Assembly: GCF_017815535.1 (NCBI RefSeq)
Contig: NZ_CP072596.1
Coordinates: forward strand, 1,798,001 to 1,862,000
DNA from: Tessaracoccus sp. MC1865
Lineage (GTDB): Bacteria > Actinomycetota > Actinomycetes > Propionibacteriales > Propionibacteriaceae
Direction: 5' to 3'
DNA: 64,000 nt
A program made the translations under genes and the position numbers. How positions within the stretch are numbered: the stretch's first letter is position 1; every line of letters starts with the position of its first letter. The notes beneath the pieces were generated by a model. The model was given only the letters and a program-made list of their open reading frames with translations. It did not search any database and was not told the DNA's origin. Below are positions 27,195 to 35,734 of the stretch, one piece after another.

Positions 27195-30014
27195 ATGGAG
27201 AAGGCTTGCCGGATTCGCCTTCTCGGCCCCGCCCGGGTGCTGGGGGCCGACGGCGCCGGCCCTGTGATGATGAGCGGAACGCGGCAGCGGGTCCTGCTGG
27301 CTGCGCTCGCCCTGAGGCCCGGCCGCCCCGTCCCCGTGCCGGACCTCGTTTCCGCGCTCTGGGGGGACGAACCGCCGGACAGCGTGCACAACGCCCTCCA
27401 GGTTCACGTCTCAGGGCTACGCAAGGTTGTCGAACCGCTCGGTTTCCCCATCGTCCGCGACGGCGCCACCTACACCCTGTCCTGCGGGATCTCCGACGTC
27501 GACGTGGCCATGTTCGAGGCTCTCGTCACCCGCGCGCAGTCCCTCCTCCGTAGCGCCGCCCCGGATCAGGCGCTGGAGGTGTTGGAACGGGCCTTCACGC
27601 TCGCCTCGGGCCCGCTGCTGGCGGGGCTGGACCTGACGGCCTGGTTGGAGCAGGCCCGCCGGGCGATCGCCGAGCGGCACGCCGCCGCTCGCCGCGACCA
27701 CATCATCGCCCTCTTCCGCAGCGGCCGTGCGGAGCGCGCGGTGGAGGAAGCGCGGTCGCTGGTGGCCGACGATCCCCTCGACGAGGCGTCCTGGTCGCGA
27801 CTGATGGCCGCCCAGTACCACGCGGGCCAGCCCGGTGCCGCCCTGGAGACGTTCCACCAGGCCCGCCGCACGCTGCTCGACGAGCTCGGCGTGGAGCCGT
27901 CGCCCGAGCTCACGGCGCTGCAGCGCGACATCCTCAACCACAAGCTGCCGTCCCCGGTCACTCCGCCGACGTTGCAGGGAGCCTCGCTGCCGACGGCGGA
28001 CCTCATCGGGCGCGACGACCTCGTCGAGCGAGTGCTTTCGGCGGTGGGCTCGCACCGGCTCGTGACGCTCCACGGCCTCGGAGGGGTGGGCAAGTCCGCC
28101 CTCTGCATCGCCGTGGTGGACAGGCTGAAGGCGGCGGGCCGCCGGGTGGCCACGACGGAGTTCATGCAGGTGTCCACGCCCAGGGACGCGCTGGAATCCT
28201 GGTGCCGAGCCCTCCAGTTGCCGGTCGGGGACGGGGATCCGACGCAGACGATCGCGAGGGCCGGGCCGTGCGTCCTCGTTGCCGACAACGCGGAGCAGTT
28301 CGACGGTTTCGCGGACCTCGCGCTCGCCCTGCTGTCTGCCGCGCCTGAGGCCACGGTGCTCGTGACCGCCCGTCAGCCGGTCGGCATCGGCCCGGAGGCG
28401 GCGATCGTCGTGCCCCCGCTCCCGTCGGATCCCAGCGGCCCGTCGGCCGCCGAGGAGTTGTTCGTCCGGCATTGCCGCCGCGCCAGGCCCGGCATCGATC
28501 TGGAGGATTCCGCGGCCGACATCCGAGAATTGTGCCGGCTGAGCGGTGGCCTGCCGCTGGCGATCGAGCTCCTCGCCGCGCGGATCAGGGTGTCGTCCCC
28601 CGCGCGGCTGGTCGAGCAGTTGCACCGGTCCCCTGAGGCGCTCGCAGCCCTGACGACGGACCGCGATCCCCGGCGCAGCATCCCCGCCGTCGTCGAGTGG
28701 GCGGCCAACGGTTGCTCGCCGGAGGCGCGGATGCTGCTGCGCGCCATGGCCGAGGCGGCAGGACTCGTCAGTGGGCACCTCGTCGACTCGCTGAGTCGCA
28801 GCCCCCAGGCGCTGATGGAACTCGTGGACGCCGGCCTCGTCACCGGACCCACGGACTCTGACCACTTCCTCGTCCTGCCCCCGGTGGCGCAGGCCCTCGG
28901 CGACTCCGACGGCCCCACCCGGGACGCGCTGCTCGACGCCGTGACGGACCTGGTGCGGCCCCCGGACGGGTCACAGCCCTCGGTCCGGGCGCTCCTGGAC
29001 GACCAGTCCGCCGTGTTGCGGGCCGTGACGCTCTCCTGCGAGGCGGGCCACCCGGGGGTCCTGTTGCCGTGGCTCGAACCGTTCTGGCTCGCCACCGCCC
29101 GCGTGCGCGAGGGCATCCGCGTCCTGAACGGTGCGCTGGAGAACGCGCATCCCGACGACAGGGTGGCCCTGCAGGTCGCGCTGGGGCTGTTGGTGGTCCT
29201 GACCGGTGAAGGCGACCCCGACGCCCTGGAGGCGTCCCTCCGTGCGGCGGAAACCACGCCCTGGCACCACAGCCGGCTCGTCGTCGAGGGCTGGTGCAGC
29301 GTCGGGGGCCTCCACGCAGCCGCCCTCCGGCCGGAGGAGGTGACGCGGTGCGCGCAGGAGGCGACCACGGCGGCCGGCCACGACCCGGTGCTGCGCGCCC
29401 TGGCGCTGGGCTGCTCCGCGGCCGCCGCGGACGCCGCAGGTGACACTGAGCACGCCGTGGACCTCGGCTTCCGGAGCGTCGCCGAGCTCCGACGCCACGG
29501 GGACCCCCAGGATCTGGTCGCGGCGCTGGGGCGGCTGGTGGAGCCCCTCGTCCGCCTGGGCCGGGTGGCACAGGCGCGGGTCAACGTCGACGAGATGTTG
29601 GAGCTGTCGGCCCGGCACCCCATGGGGATGGGAGCTGTGGCGGTCTCGGCCGAGGCGGCCGTCGTCGAGCTCGCGGAGGGCGGGGCCGCCGCCTCGATCG
29701 GAATGGCCACCACGGTGTTGGCCAAACTCGACGAAGTGGGGTGCCGCACGCGCCACGAGGTGGTGGCGCTGCGCTGCATCGCCCTCGCCCACACGCAACT
29801 CGGCCGGCCCGGCCTCGGGGCCCGCTTCCTGGGCGCCGCCGACGAGGTGGCCCACCGCGCCGGCCGGCATCCCGAGGAACCGTGGGCGCTGTTGTTCGAA
29901 CCGACGCTGGCCGCGCTGCGGGCGGCCCCCGAATTCGCGGAGAACCGTCTCATCGGCCGATCCGATCCCGACGGTGTGGTCCAGCGCTGGCTGGCAGCCG
30001 TCGCCAACGCCTGA
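27195..30014 (+). CDS. AfsR/SARP-like regulator with BTAD and NB-ARC domains
   Basis: A protein of about 939 residues. An OmpR-type DNA-binding domain (about 1-95) and a bacterial transcriptional activation domain (about 100-250, ending in LLDELGVEPSPELTALQRDIL) are followed by an NTPase: Walker A GLGGVGKS near 293-300, Walker B VLVADNAEQF near 358, and a GLPLA motif near 452. The rest is helical, TPR-like repeats. Such proteins sense a ligand or protein and activate in an NTP-dependent way. ATG at 27195 chosen; GTG at 27189 is possible. Divergent from the ECF-like gene; glgB follows 87 bases on. Confidence 0.88.
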   Translation: MEKACRIRLLGPARVLGADGAGPVMMSGTRQRVLLAALALRPGRPVPVPDLVSALWGDEPPDSVHNALQVHVSGLRKVVEPLGFPIVRDGATYTLSCGISDVDVAMFEALVTRAQSLLRSAAPDQALEVLERAFTLASGPLLAGLDLTAWLEQARRAIAERHAAARRDHIIALFRSGRAERAVEEARSLVADDPLDEASWSRLMAAQYHAGQPGAALETFHQARRTLLDELGVEPSPELTALQRDILNHKLPSPVTPPTLQGASLPTADLIGRDDLVERVLSAVGSHRLVTLHGLGGVGKSALCIAVVDRLKAAGRRVATTEFMQVSTPRDALESWCRALQLPVGDGDPTQTIARAGPCVLVADNAEQFDGFADLALALLSAAPEATVLVTARQPVGIGPEAAIVVPPLPSDPSGPSAAEELFVRHCRRARPGIDLEDSAADIRELCRLSGGLPLAIELLAARIRVSSPARLVEQLHRSPEALAALTTDRDPRRSIPAVVEWAANGCSPEARMLLRAMAEAAGLVSGHLVDSLSRSPQALMELVDAGLVTGPTDSDHFLVLPPVAQALGDSDGPTRDALLDAVTDLVRPPDGSQPSVRALLDDQSAVLRAVTLSCEAGHPGVLLPWLEPFWLATARVREGIRVLNGALENAHPDDRVALQVALGLLVVLTGEGDPDALEASLRAAETTPWHHSRLVVEGWCSVGGLHAAALRPEEVTRCAQEATTAAGHDPVLRALALGCSAAAADAAGDTEHAVDLGFRSVAELRRHGDPQDLVAALGRLVEPLVRLGRVAQARVNVDEMLELSARHPMGMGAVAVSAEAAVVELAEGGAAASIGMATTVLAKLDEVGCRTRHEVVALRCIALAHTQLGRPGLGARFLGAADEVAHRAGRHPEEPWALLFEPTLAALRAAPEFAENRLIGRSDPDGVVQRWLAAVANA

Positions 30015-30064
30015 AACCAGGCACGTAGCCACGGGGTCCGCCAGCGGCGCACCCCTGGGCACGC

Positions 30065-30070
30065 TAGATT
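30065..30070 (+). promoter_or_regulatory. Predicted -10 box of glgB
   Basis: TAGATT lies 31 bases before the glgB ATG, leaving a short leader with a GGGAG ribosome site, unlike the leaderless genes around it. Confidence 0.5.
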
Positions 30071-30101
30071 GGCGCGCAGACCTGCACGATGGGAGCAAGA
30101 C

Positions 30102-31997
30102 ATGGCGCATGACCAGTTCGGCGGACTGACCGGGTGGGACTTCGAGGGTTTCCACAGCGGCGGCGACACAGAACTGTGGCGGCGCCTCGGTAGCAAGGTG
30201 GTCAGCGTCAACGACGACGGCCGGGAGGTCACCGGCGTCCGCTTCGCCGTCTGGGCGCCCAACGCGCGCTCGGTCCAGGTGATCGGCGACTTCAACTGGT
30301 GGACCGGCGACCAACTCCACCTCGTCCCCGGCACCGGCGTGTGGGCCACCTTCATCCCCGGCCTCGACGAGGGCACGCTCTACAAGTTCCGGATCGAGAC
30401 GGCCGACGGCCAGTGGCTCGAGAAGGTCGACCCCATGGCCCGGTTCTCCGAGCAGGCACCGGCCAACGCGTCGATCGTCTACGAGTCGAAGTACCTCTGG
30501 TCCGACGACGAGTGGATCGCCAAGCGGCGCGCCGCGCAGGCCCACGCGGAGCCGATGAGCATCTACGAGGTGCACCTCGGCGGCTGGCGCAAGGGCAAGA
30601 GCTACCTGGATCTGGCCGAGGAACTGGTCAGCTACGTCAAGTGGCAGGGCTACACGCACGTCGAGCTGATGCCCGTGGCGGAGCACCCCTTCGAGCCCAG
30701 CTGGGGATACCAGGTCACCGGCTACTTCTCCCCCACGTCACGCTTCGGTAAGCCGGATGACCTGCGTCACCTCATCGACCGCCTGCACCAGGCGGGCATC
30801 GGCGTGATCCTGGACTGGGTGCCCGGCCACTTCCCGAAGGACGCCTGGGCGCTGGGCCGCTTCGACGGCACCGCCCTCTACGAGCACGCTGATCCCCGGC
30901 AGGGCGAGCACCAGGACTGGGGCACCTACATCTTCAACTACGGCCGCAACGAGGTGAAGAGCTTCCTCGTGTCCAACGCGCTGTACTGGATCCAGGAGTT
31001 CCACGTCGACGGGCTCCGCGTCGACGCGGTGGCATCGATGCTCTACCTGGACTACTCGCGCGAGGAGGGCCAGTGGGTACCGAACCAGCACGGCGGCCGC
31101 GAGAACCTCGAGGCGATCGACTTCCTGCGTTACGTCAACCGGCACCTCTACGAGCGCGAACCCGGCGTCCTGATGATCGCTGAGGAGTCGACGAGCTTCG
31201 CCGGCGTCACCAAGCCGGTGCACGAGGGCGGTCTGGGCTTCGGCTTCAAGTGGAACATGGGCTGGATGAACGACACGCTGCGCTACCTGCAGCTCGACCC
31301 GGTCTACCGCCAGCACGAGCACAACCTGCTCACCTTCGCGATGGTCTACCAGTACTCGGAGAACTTCATCCTGCCGATCAGCCACGACGAGGTCGTGCAC
31401 GGCAAGGGCTCCATGATCAACAAGGTCCCGCAGGACGACTGGCGCCAGTTCGCGACGCTGCGGGCCTACTACTCCTTCATGTGGAGCTTCCCCGGCAAAC
31501 AGCTGGTCTTCATGGGTTGCGAGTTCGGCCAGCGCCCGGAGTTCAACGAGTCCGTCTCGCTCGAGTGGTGGGTCAGCGAGCTGTGGGGCCACGGCGGCCT
31601 GCAGCGCCTCTTCCGCGACCTGAACCTCATCTATCGCGCCAACCCCGCGCTCTACGAGCTGGACAGTTCGCCTGAGGGCTTCAGCTGGATCAACGCGGAC
31701 GACCCCGGGCACAACGCGCTGTCCTGGGTCCGCCACGACTCGCAGGGCAACCATGTCGCCTGCATCGTCAACTTCTCCCCCGTCCCACTCCAGGACTACG
31801 AGATCGGCCTGCCCGTCGACGGCCCCTGGGAGGAGATCCTCAACACCGACGCGCCCATCTACGACGGTTCCGGCGAGTTCGGCAACCTCGGCGAGGTGCA
31901 CGCGATCGACGAGCCGTGGGGCCACTGGCCGGCGCGCGCCAACGTCACGGTGCCCCCGCTCGGATCGGTCTGGTTGCGCAGGGCAGCAGGTCAGTGA
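30102..31997 (+). CDS. glgB: 1,4-alpha-glucan branching enzyme GlgB
   Basis: Moves oligoglucan segments to make alpha-1,6 branches. It has 631 residues from the ATG at 30102 (GGGAG upstream). It opens directly with the CBM48 domain (about 25-130), lacking the extra N1 domain of the roughly 730-residue actinobacterial form. Catalytic residues appear in GLRVDAVASMLYLDY (Asp), MIAEESTSF (Glu) and ISHDEVVHGKGS (Asp). Its stop overlaps the NUDIX gene start (GTGA). It branches the chains made by GlgE. Confidence 0.96.
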   Translation: MAHDQFGGLTGWDFEGFHSGGDTELWRRLGSKVVSVNDDGREVTGVRFAVWAPNARSVQVIGDFNWWTGDQLHLVPGTGVWATFIPGLDEGTLYKFRIETADGQWLEKVDPMARFSEQAPANASIVYESKYLWSDDEWIAKRRAAQAHAEPMSIYEVHLGGWRKGKSYLDLAEELVSYVKWQGYTHVELMPVAEHPFEPSWGYQVTGYFSPTSRFGKPDDLRHLIDRLHQAGIGVILDWVPGHFPKDAWALGRFDGTALYEHADPRQGEHQDWGTYIFNYGRNEVKSFLVSNALYWIQEFHVDGLRVDAVASMLYLDYSREEGQWVPNQHGGRENLEAIDFLRYVNRHLYEREPGVLMIAEESTSFAGVTKPVHEGGLGFGFKWNMGWMNDTLRYLQLDPVYRQHEHNLLTFAMVYQYSENFILPISHDEVVHGKGSMINKVPQDDWRQFATLRAYYSFMWSFPGKQLVFMGCEFGQRPEFNESVSLEWWVSELWGHGGLQRLFRDLNLIYRANPALYELDSSPEGFSWINADDPGHNALSWVRHDSQGNHVACIVNFSPVPLQDYEIGLPVDGPWEEILNTDAPIYDGSGEFGNLGEVHAIDEPWGHWPARANVTVPPLGSVWLRRAAGQ

Positions 31998-32779
31998 GCG
32001 AGTTCCACGTCTCCGTCGACATCACCGGCGGCGTCGGCACGCTCCGGTGGGAGGAGCAACAGGTCGACGTCGACACGCTGAAGCGGGCCATCTCGCTCGC
32101 CGCTGACGACGCCATCCTCGCCCACAACCTGCGCAGGCTCCAGGTGGAGCTGCCGGAGTGGGACAAGGCGGCCCGGGTCTCCCTGCACCGCGCCGGCTTC
32201 CGGCTCGAGGGGCGCCTGCGCTCCGTGCTGGAGCCCCAACCGGGCGTCTTCCGCGACATCCTCGTGTACTCGCGCCTCGCCGTCGATCCCGTCTACGGCG
32301 AGGTGGGGTTCTCGGGCGTGCTGGATTCGATCCTGCCCACCAAGCGCCTGATCGCCCATGCGCTCTTCCGCGACGCGGAGGGCCGGGTGCTGCTGCTGGA
32401 GACGTCCTACAAGGACGACTGGGAGCTGCCCGGCGGTGTCGTCGAGCCCGGGGAGTCACCTCGCGTGGGGGGCGAACGCGAGTGCCTGGAGGAGCTCGGC
32501 ATCGAGGTCCGGTTCGGCCAGCCACTGCTCGTCGACTGGATGCCGCCGTACCTCGGCTGGTCGGATGCGCTGGAGCTCATCTTCGACGGCGGGGTGCTGG
32601 ACGACGACACCATCTCGCGGCTCGGCACCGACGACCCCGAGATCGTCGCCATCCACTGGGTGGCCCCGGAGGACGTCGAACCCCACGTCATGGACCTGTC
32701 CGCCCGCCGCATCCGTCTGATGCTCGACGGCTACACCGGGCTCACCGAGAACGGCTACCCGGTCCCCGACGCCGGTTGA
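31994..32779 (+). CDS. GNAT-like/NUDIX fusion hydrolase
   Basis: A 261-residue protein. Residues about 30-100 resemble the C-terminal half of a GNAT acetyltransferase (a LHRAGFRLEGRLR segment and an LVYSRLAVD ending). Residues about 115-245 are a NUDIX domain with a canonical box GGVVEPGESPRVGGERECLEELGI split as GVVEPGE and REXXEELGI elements. NUDIX enzymes hydrolyse nucleoside diphosphate-linked compounds; here the substrate is unknown, though an ADP- or GDP-glucose type would fit the glucan cluster. GTG start overlaps the glgB stop. Confidence 0.85.
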   Translation: MSEFHVSVDITGGVGTLRWEEQQVDVDTLKRAISLAADDAILAHNLRRLQVELPEWDKAARVSLHRAGFRLEGRLRSVLEPQPGVFRDILVYSRLAVDPVYGEVGFSGVLDSILPTKRLIAHALFRDAEGRVLLLETSYKDDWELPGGVVEPGESPRVGGERECLEELGIEVRFGQPLLVDWMPPYLGWSDALELIFDGGVLDDDTISRLGTDDPEIVAIHWVAPEDVEPHVMDLSARRIRLMLDGYTGLTENGYPVPDAG

Positions 32780-32800
32780 GCCCGCTTTCCACGCGAGGCG

Positions 32801-33172
32801 TCAGAGGGTGAGGCCGAACATCTGTGCGGTGGCGCGCGCTGAGGGCTGACCCGCATCGGGATCTGCCCCCGCCTCCAGCAGCGCCGCTATCACGGCCTGT
32901 TCCTGTTTGAACACGGCCCCGGCCAATGGGGACTGGCCCCGGTTGTTCAGGGCGTCCGGATCGGCGCCCAGCGCCGCCAGCGCGCGCACGGTTCCGGCAT
33001 GGCCGTGGTAGGCGGCCAACATGAGCAGTGTGTTGCCGTCGGCATCCGTGAGGTCGACCGGTGCGCCCGCCTCGATGTAGGCGCTCAACCGCTGGGTCTC
33101 GCCCCGCCGTGCACGATCGCAGAGCCAGTCGGCCAGCGCCGCAGGGTCCGAACCGTCAGGAATCACACTCAT
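32801..33172 (-). CDS. Ankyrin-repeat protein
   Basis: A 123-residue protein with two clear ankyrin repeats (about 46-78, DADGNTLLMLAAYHGHAGTV; and 79-111, LNNRGQSPLAGAVFKQEQAV) after a helical N-terminus, so a cytoplasmic protein-binding scaffold. A much longer open frame on this strand overlaps treY and is rejected. The ATG at 33172 has TAGGGT 7 bases before it, back to back with the treY promoter in a 33-base gap. The partner is unknown. Confidence 0.85.
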   Translation of the reverse strand: MSVIPDGSDPAALADWLCDRARRGETQRLSAYIEAGAPVDLTDADGNTLLMLAAYHGHAGTVRALAALGADPDALNNRGQSPLAGAVFKQEQAVIAALLEAGADPDAGQPSARATAQMFGLTL

Positions 33173-33179
33173 GGATGGA

Positions 33180-33185
33180 ACCCTA
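33180..33185 (-). promoter_or_regulatory. Predicted -10 box of the ankyrin gene
   Basis: TAGGGT on the minus strand with a 7-base spacer to the ATG at 33172. It lies 7 bases from the oppositely oriented treY -10 box. Confidence 0.55.
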
Positions 33186-33192
33186 GCCCGCC

Positions 33193-33198
33193 TATGCT
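33193..33198 (+). promoter_or_regulatory. Predicted -10 box of a leaderless treY transcript
   Basis: TATGCT with a 7-base spacer to the ATG at 33206. Any -35 contacts must fall on or beyond the ankyrin start codon. Confidence 0.55.
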
Positions 33199-33205
33199 GG
33201 AACGT

Positions 33206-35734
33206 ATGGCACGGTCCGCTTCCGCCCTTCCCACGTCCACTTACCGCCTTCAGCTGAACGCCGAATTCACCTTCGAGGACGCCACCAGGCAGCTGCCCTA
33301 TCTGGCCTCCCTGGGCGTCACCCACATCTTCTGCTCCCCCATCCTCCAGGCCGCCCCGGGCTCCATGCACGGCTACGACGTGGTGGACCACTCGCGGGTC
33401 TCCGTGGAGTGCGGCGGCGAGGACGGGTTCCGCAGAATGGTGGCGGCCGCCCGGGAACTGGAGCTCGGCATCGTCGTCGACGTCGTACCCAACCACATGG
33501 CGGTTCCCACCCCACTGTGGCTCAACCACGCGCTGTGGGACGTGCTGCGCTCGGGCGCTGACTCGGAGTTCGCCGGCTGGTTCGACATCGACCTCACCCG
33601 TTCCCGCGCCATCCTCATGCCGGTGCTCGGCAGGCGCATCGGAGACGAACTGGCAGACAACACGATCCGGCTGGAGAACCGGATGTTCCCCGGCGGCGGC
33701 GAGCCGGTCATCGTCTACCACGACCATGTCTTCCCGGTCCGCCCGGGCACTGAGCACCTGCCGCTCATCGAACTCCTCGAGCAGCAGTGGTACCGCCTGG
33801 CCTACTGGAAGGTCGGCAACGAGGAACTCAACTACCGGCGCTTCTTCGACGTCGACACGCTCGCGGCCATCCGCGTGGAGGACCCGGAGGTCTTCGAGAC
33901 GAGCCACGCCAAGCTCATCGAACTGTTCGACGAGGGGCTGATCGACGGCTTCCGCATCGACCACCCCGACGGCCTGGCCACCCCGCGCGGCTACCTCCAG
34001 ATGCTGCAGCGCGCCACCGGGGGCTGCTGGGTGGTGGTGGAGAAGATCCTCGAGCCGCACGAGCAGTTGCCGGAGGGCTCCCGGTGCGCGGGCACCACGG
34101 GCTACGACGCCCTGCTGCGCGTCAACGGCCTCTTCCACGATCCCAGCCAGTTGGCCAGGCTGAACGACCTCTGGGAGCGCACCGCGGACACCTCCGAGGG
34201 TTGGTTCGGCCAGGTGCTGCAGCAGGCCAAGGAGGAACTGGTCAGGACGATGCTGTTCACGGAGGTCAATCGGCTCACCTCCATCGCCGTGGCCGTCTGC
34301 GGCTCAGACCTGAGACTGCGCGACCACACCCGTCGCGACCTCGAGCGGGCGATCCGGAGCCTGCTCGTCCAGATGGACCGCTACAGGGCCTACCTCGAAC
34401 CCGGGCTGCCCGCCAACGACGCCGAGCTCGCCGTCGTTCGGGAGGCGGCAGACCGCGCGCGCCCGGAGCTCGACGACGACGAGCAGGCCACGCTCGACTT
34501 CATAGCGGCCCTCGTCTCGGGCGAAGACCCCACTGGTGAGGATGGCGGCCCCGAGACCCTGCCCTCGGTGACGGCGCACCCCGTCACCACCGAACTGCCG
34601 GACTCACCGCCTGATGTGGGTGCCCTCCGCGCGGAGTTCATGATCCGATTCGCCCAGACCTGCGGGCCGGTGATGGCCAAGGCCAAGGAGGACACCGCCT
34701 TCTACCGCTGGAACCGCTTCGTCGGCGTCAACGAGGTGGGCAGCGAACCCACCATCGTCGGGATCTCGCCGGATGCCTTCCATGACTTCTGCGAGCAGCT
34801 CAATCAGCAGTGGCCGGCCACCATGACCACCCTGTCCACGCACGACACCAAGCGCTCCGAGGACGTCCGGGCCCGGCTGTCCGCGCTGCTGGAGCACGCC
34901 AAGGCCTGGGAGGCGTGCCTGGCCGAACTGCGCGCCGCCACAGAGGAGATCCGCTCGCCGCTGGTCGACGGCGCCACCGAACTGCTCGTGTGGCAGACCC
35001 TGGCGGCCGTGCGTCCCATCACCGAGGAACGGCTCGACAGGTACCTCACCAAGGCGATGCGCGAGGCGAAGCGGCACACCACCTGGACCGCCCCGGAAGC
35101 CGCCTACGAGTCGGCGGTGCTGGACCTCGCGCACGCGGGGCTGAGGAACGACCGGTGCGCCGCGGCACTGGCGGAGTTCGACGATGTGACCGCGGACACC
35201 GTCCGCTGCAACGTGCTGGGCGCGAAGCTGATCCAACTGACCATGCCCGGGGTGCCGGACGTGTACCAGGGCTGCGAGATCGTCAACGTCTCGCTCGTCG
35301 ACCCCGACAACCGCCGGCCGGTGGATTTCGTCAGGCGCGCCAAGCTGCTCGCCGAGCTCGACGCCATCACCGCACCGGGCTCCCTGGACGCCGAGAAGCT
35401 CCTGGTCACCAGCCGCGCCCTGCGGCTGCGGCGCCAGAACGCCGACGCCTTCCGCGGCCCGGGGGCCACCTACGCGCCGGTCCCCACCACCTCCGGTCAC
35501 GCAGTGGCCTTCGCACGGGGCACCGAAGGCGGCGGCGTAACCGCCGTCGCCGTCGCCACCCGGCTGCCCTCTGCACTGGCTGAGCGTGGCGGCTGGGGCG
35601 AGCACCTGATCATCCTCCCCGAGGGCCGGTACCGCTGCATGTTCACCGGTCTGGAGATCGAGGGCGGCGCGCAACCACTGGCGAGCCTCCTGACAGACCT
35701 CCCCGTCTCGCTGCTGATGGCGGTGGACGCCTGA
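33206..35734 (+). CDS. treY: Maltooligosyltrehalose synthase
   Basis: GH13 transglycosidase that turns the reducing end of a maltooligosaccharide into a trehalose unit. It has 842 residues, longer than the usual 720-780. Catalytic Asp is in FRIDHPDGL (about 253), Glu in VVEKILEP (about 283) and the third Asp in TLSTHDTKRSEDVR. An acidic, proline-rich insert (about residues 436-470) precedes FAQTCGPVMAKAKEDTAFYR and explains part of the extra length. Its stop shares one base with the treZ start (TGATG). Confidence 0.96.
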   Translation: MARSASALPTSTYRLQLNAEFTFEDATRQLPYLASLGVTHIFCSPILQAAPGSMHGYDVVDHSRVSVECGGEDGFRRMVAAARELELGIVVDVVPNHMAVPTPLWLNHALWDVLRSGADSEFAGWFDIDLTRSRAILMPVLGRRIGDELADNTIRLENRMFPGGGEPVIVYHDHVFPVRPGTEHLPLIELLEQQWYRLAYWKVGNEELNYRRFFDVDTLAAIRVEDPEVFETSHAKLIELFDEGLIDGFRIDHPDGLATPRGYLQMLQRATGGCWVVVEKILEPHEQLPEGSRCAGTTGYDALLRVNGLFHDPSQLARLNDLWERTADTSEGWFGQVLQQAKEELVRTMLFTEVNRLTSIAVAVCGSDLRLRDHTRRDLERAIRSLLVQMDRYRAYLEPGLPANDAELAVVREAADRARPELDDDEQATLDFIAALVSGEDPTGEDGGPETLPSVTAHPVTTELPDSPPDVGALRAEFMIRFAQTCGPVMAKAKEDTAFYRWNRFVGVNEVGSEPTIVGISPDAFHDFCEQLNQQWPATMTTLSTHDTKRSEDVRARLSALLEHAKAWEACLAELRAATEEIRSPLVDGATELLVWQTLAAVRPITEERLDRYLTKAMREAKRHTTWTAPEAAYESAVLDLAHAGLRNDRCAAALAEFDDVTADTVRCNVLGAKLIQLTMPGVPDVYQGCEIVNVSLVDPDNRRPVDFVRRAKLLAELDAITAPGSLDAEKLLVTSRALRLRRQNADAFRGPGATYAPVPTTSGHAVAFARGTEGGGVTAVAVATRLPSALAERGGWGEHLIILPEGRYRCMFTGLEIEGGAQPLASLLTDLPVSLLMAVDA

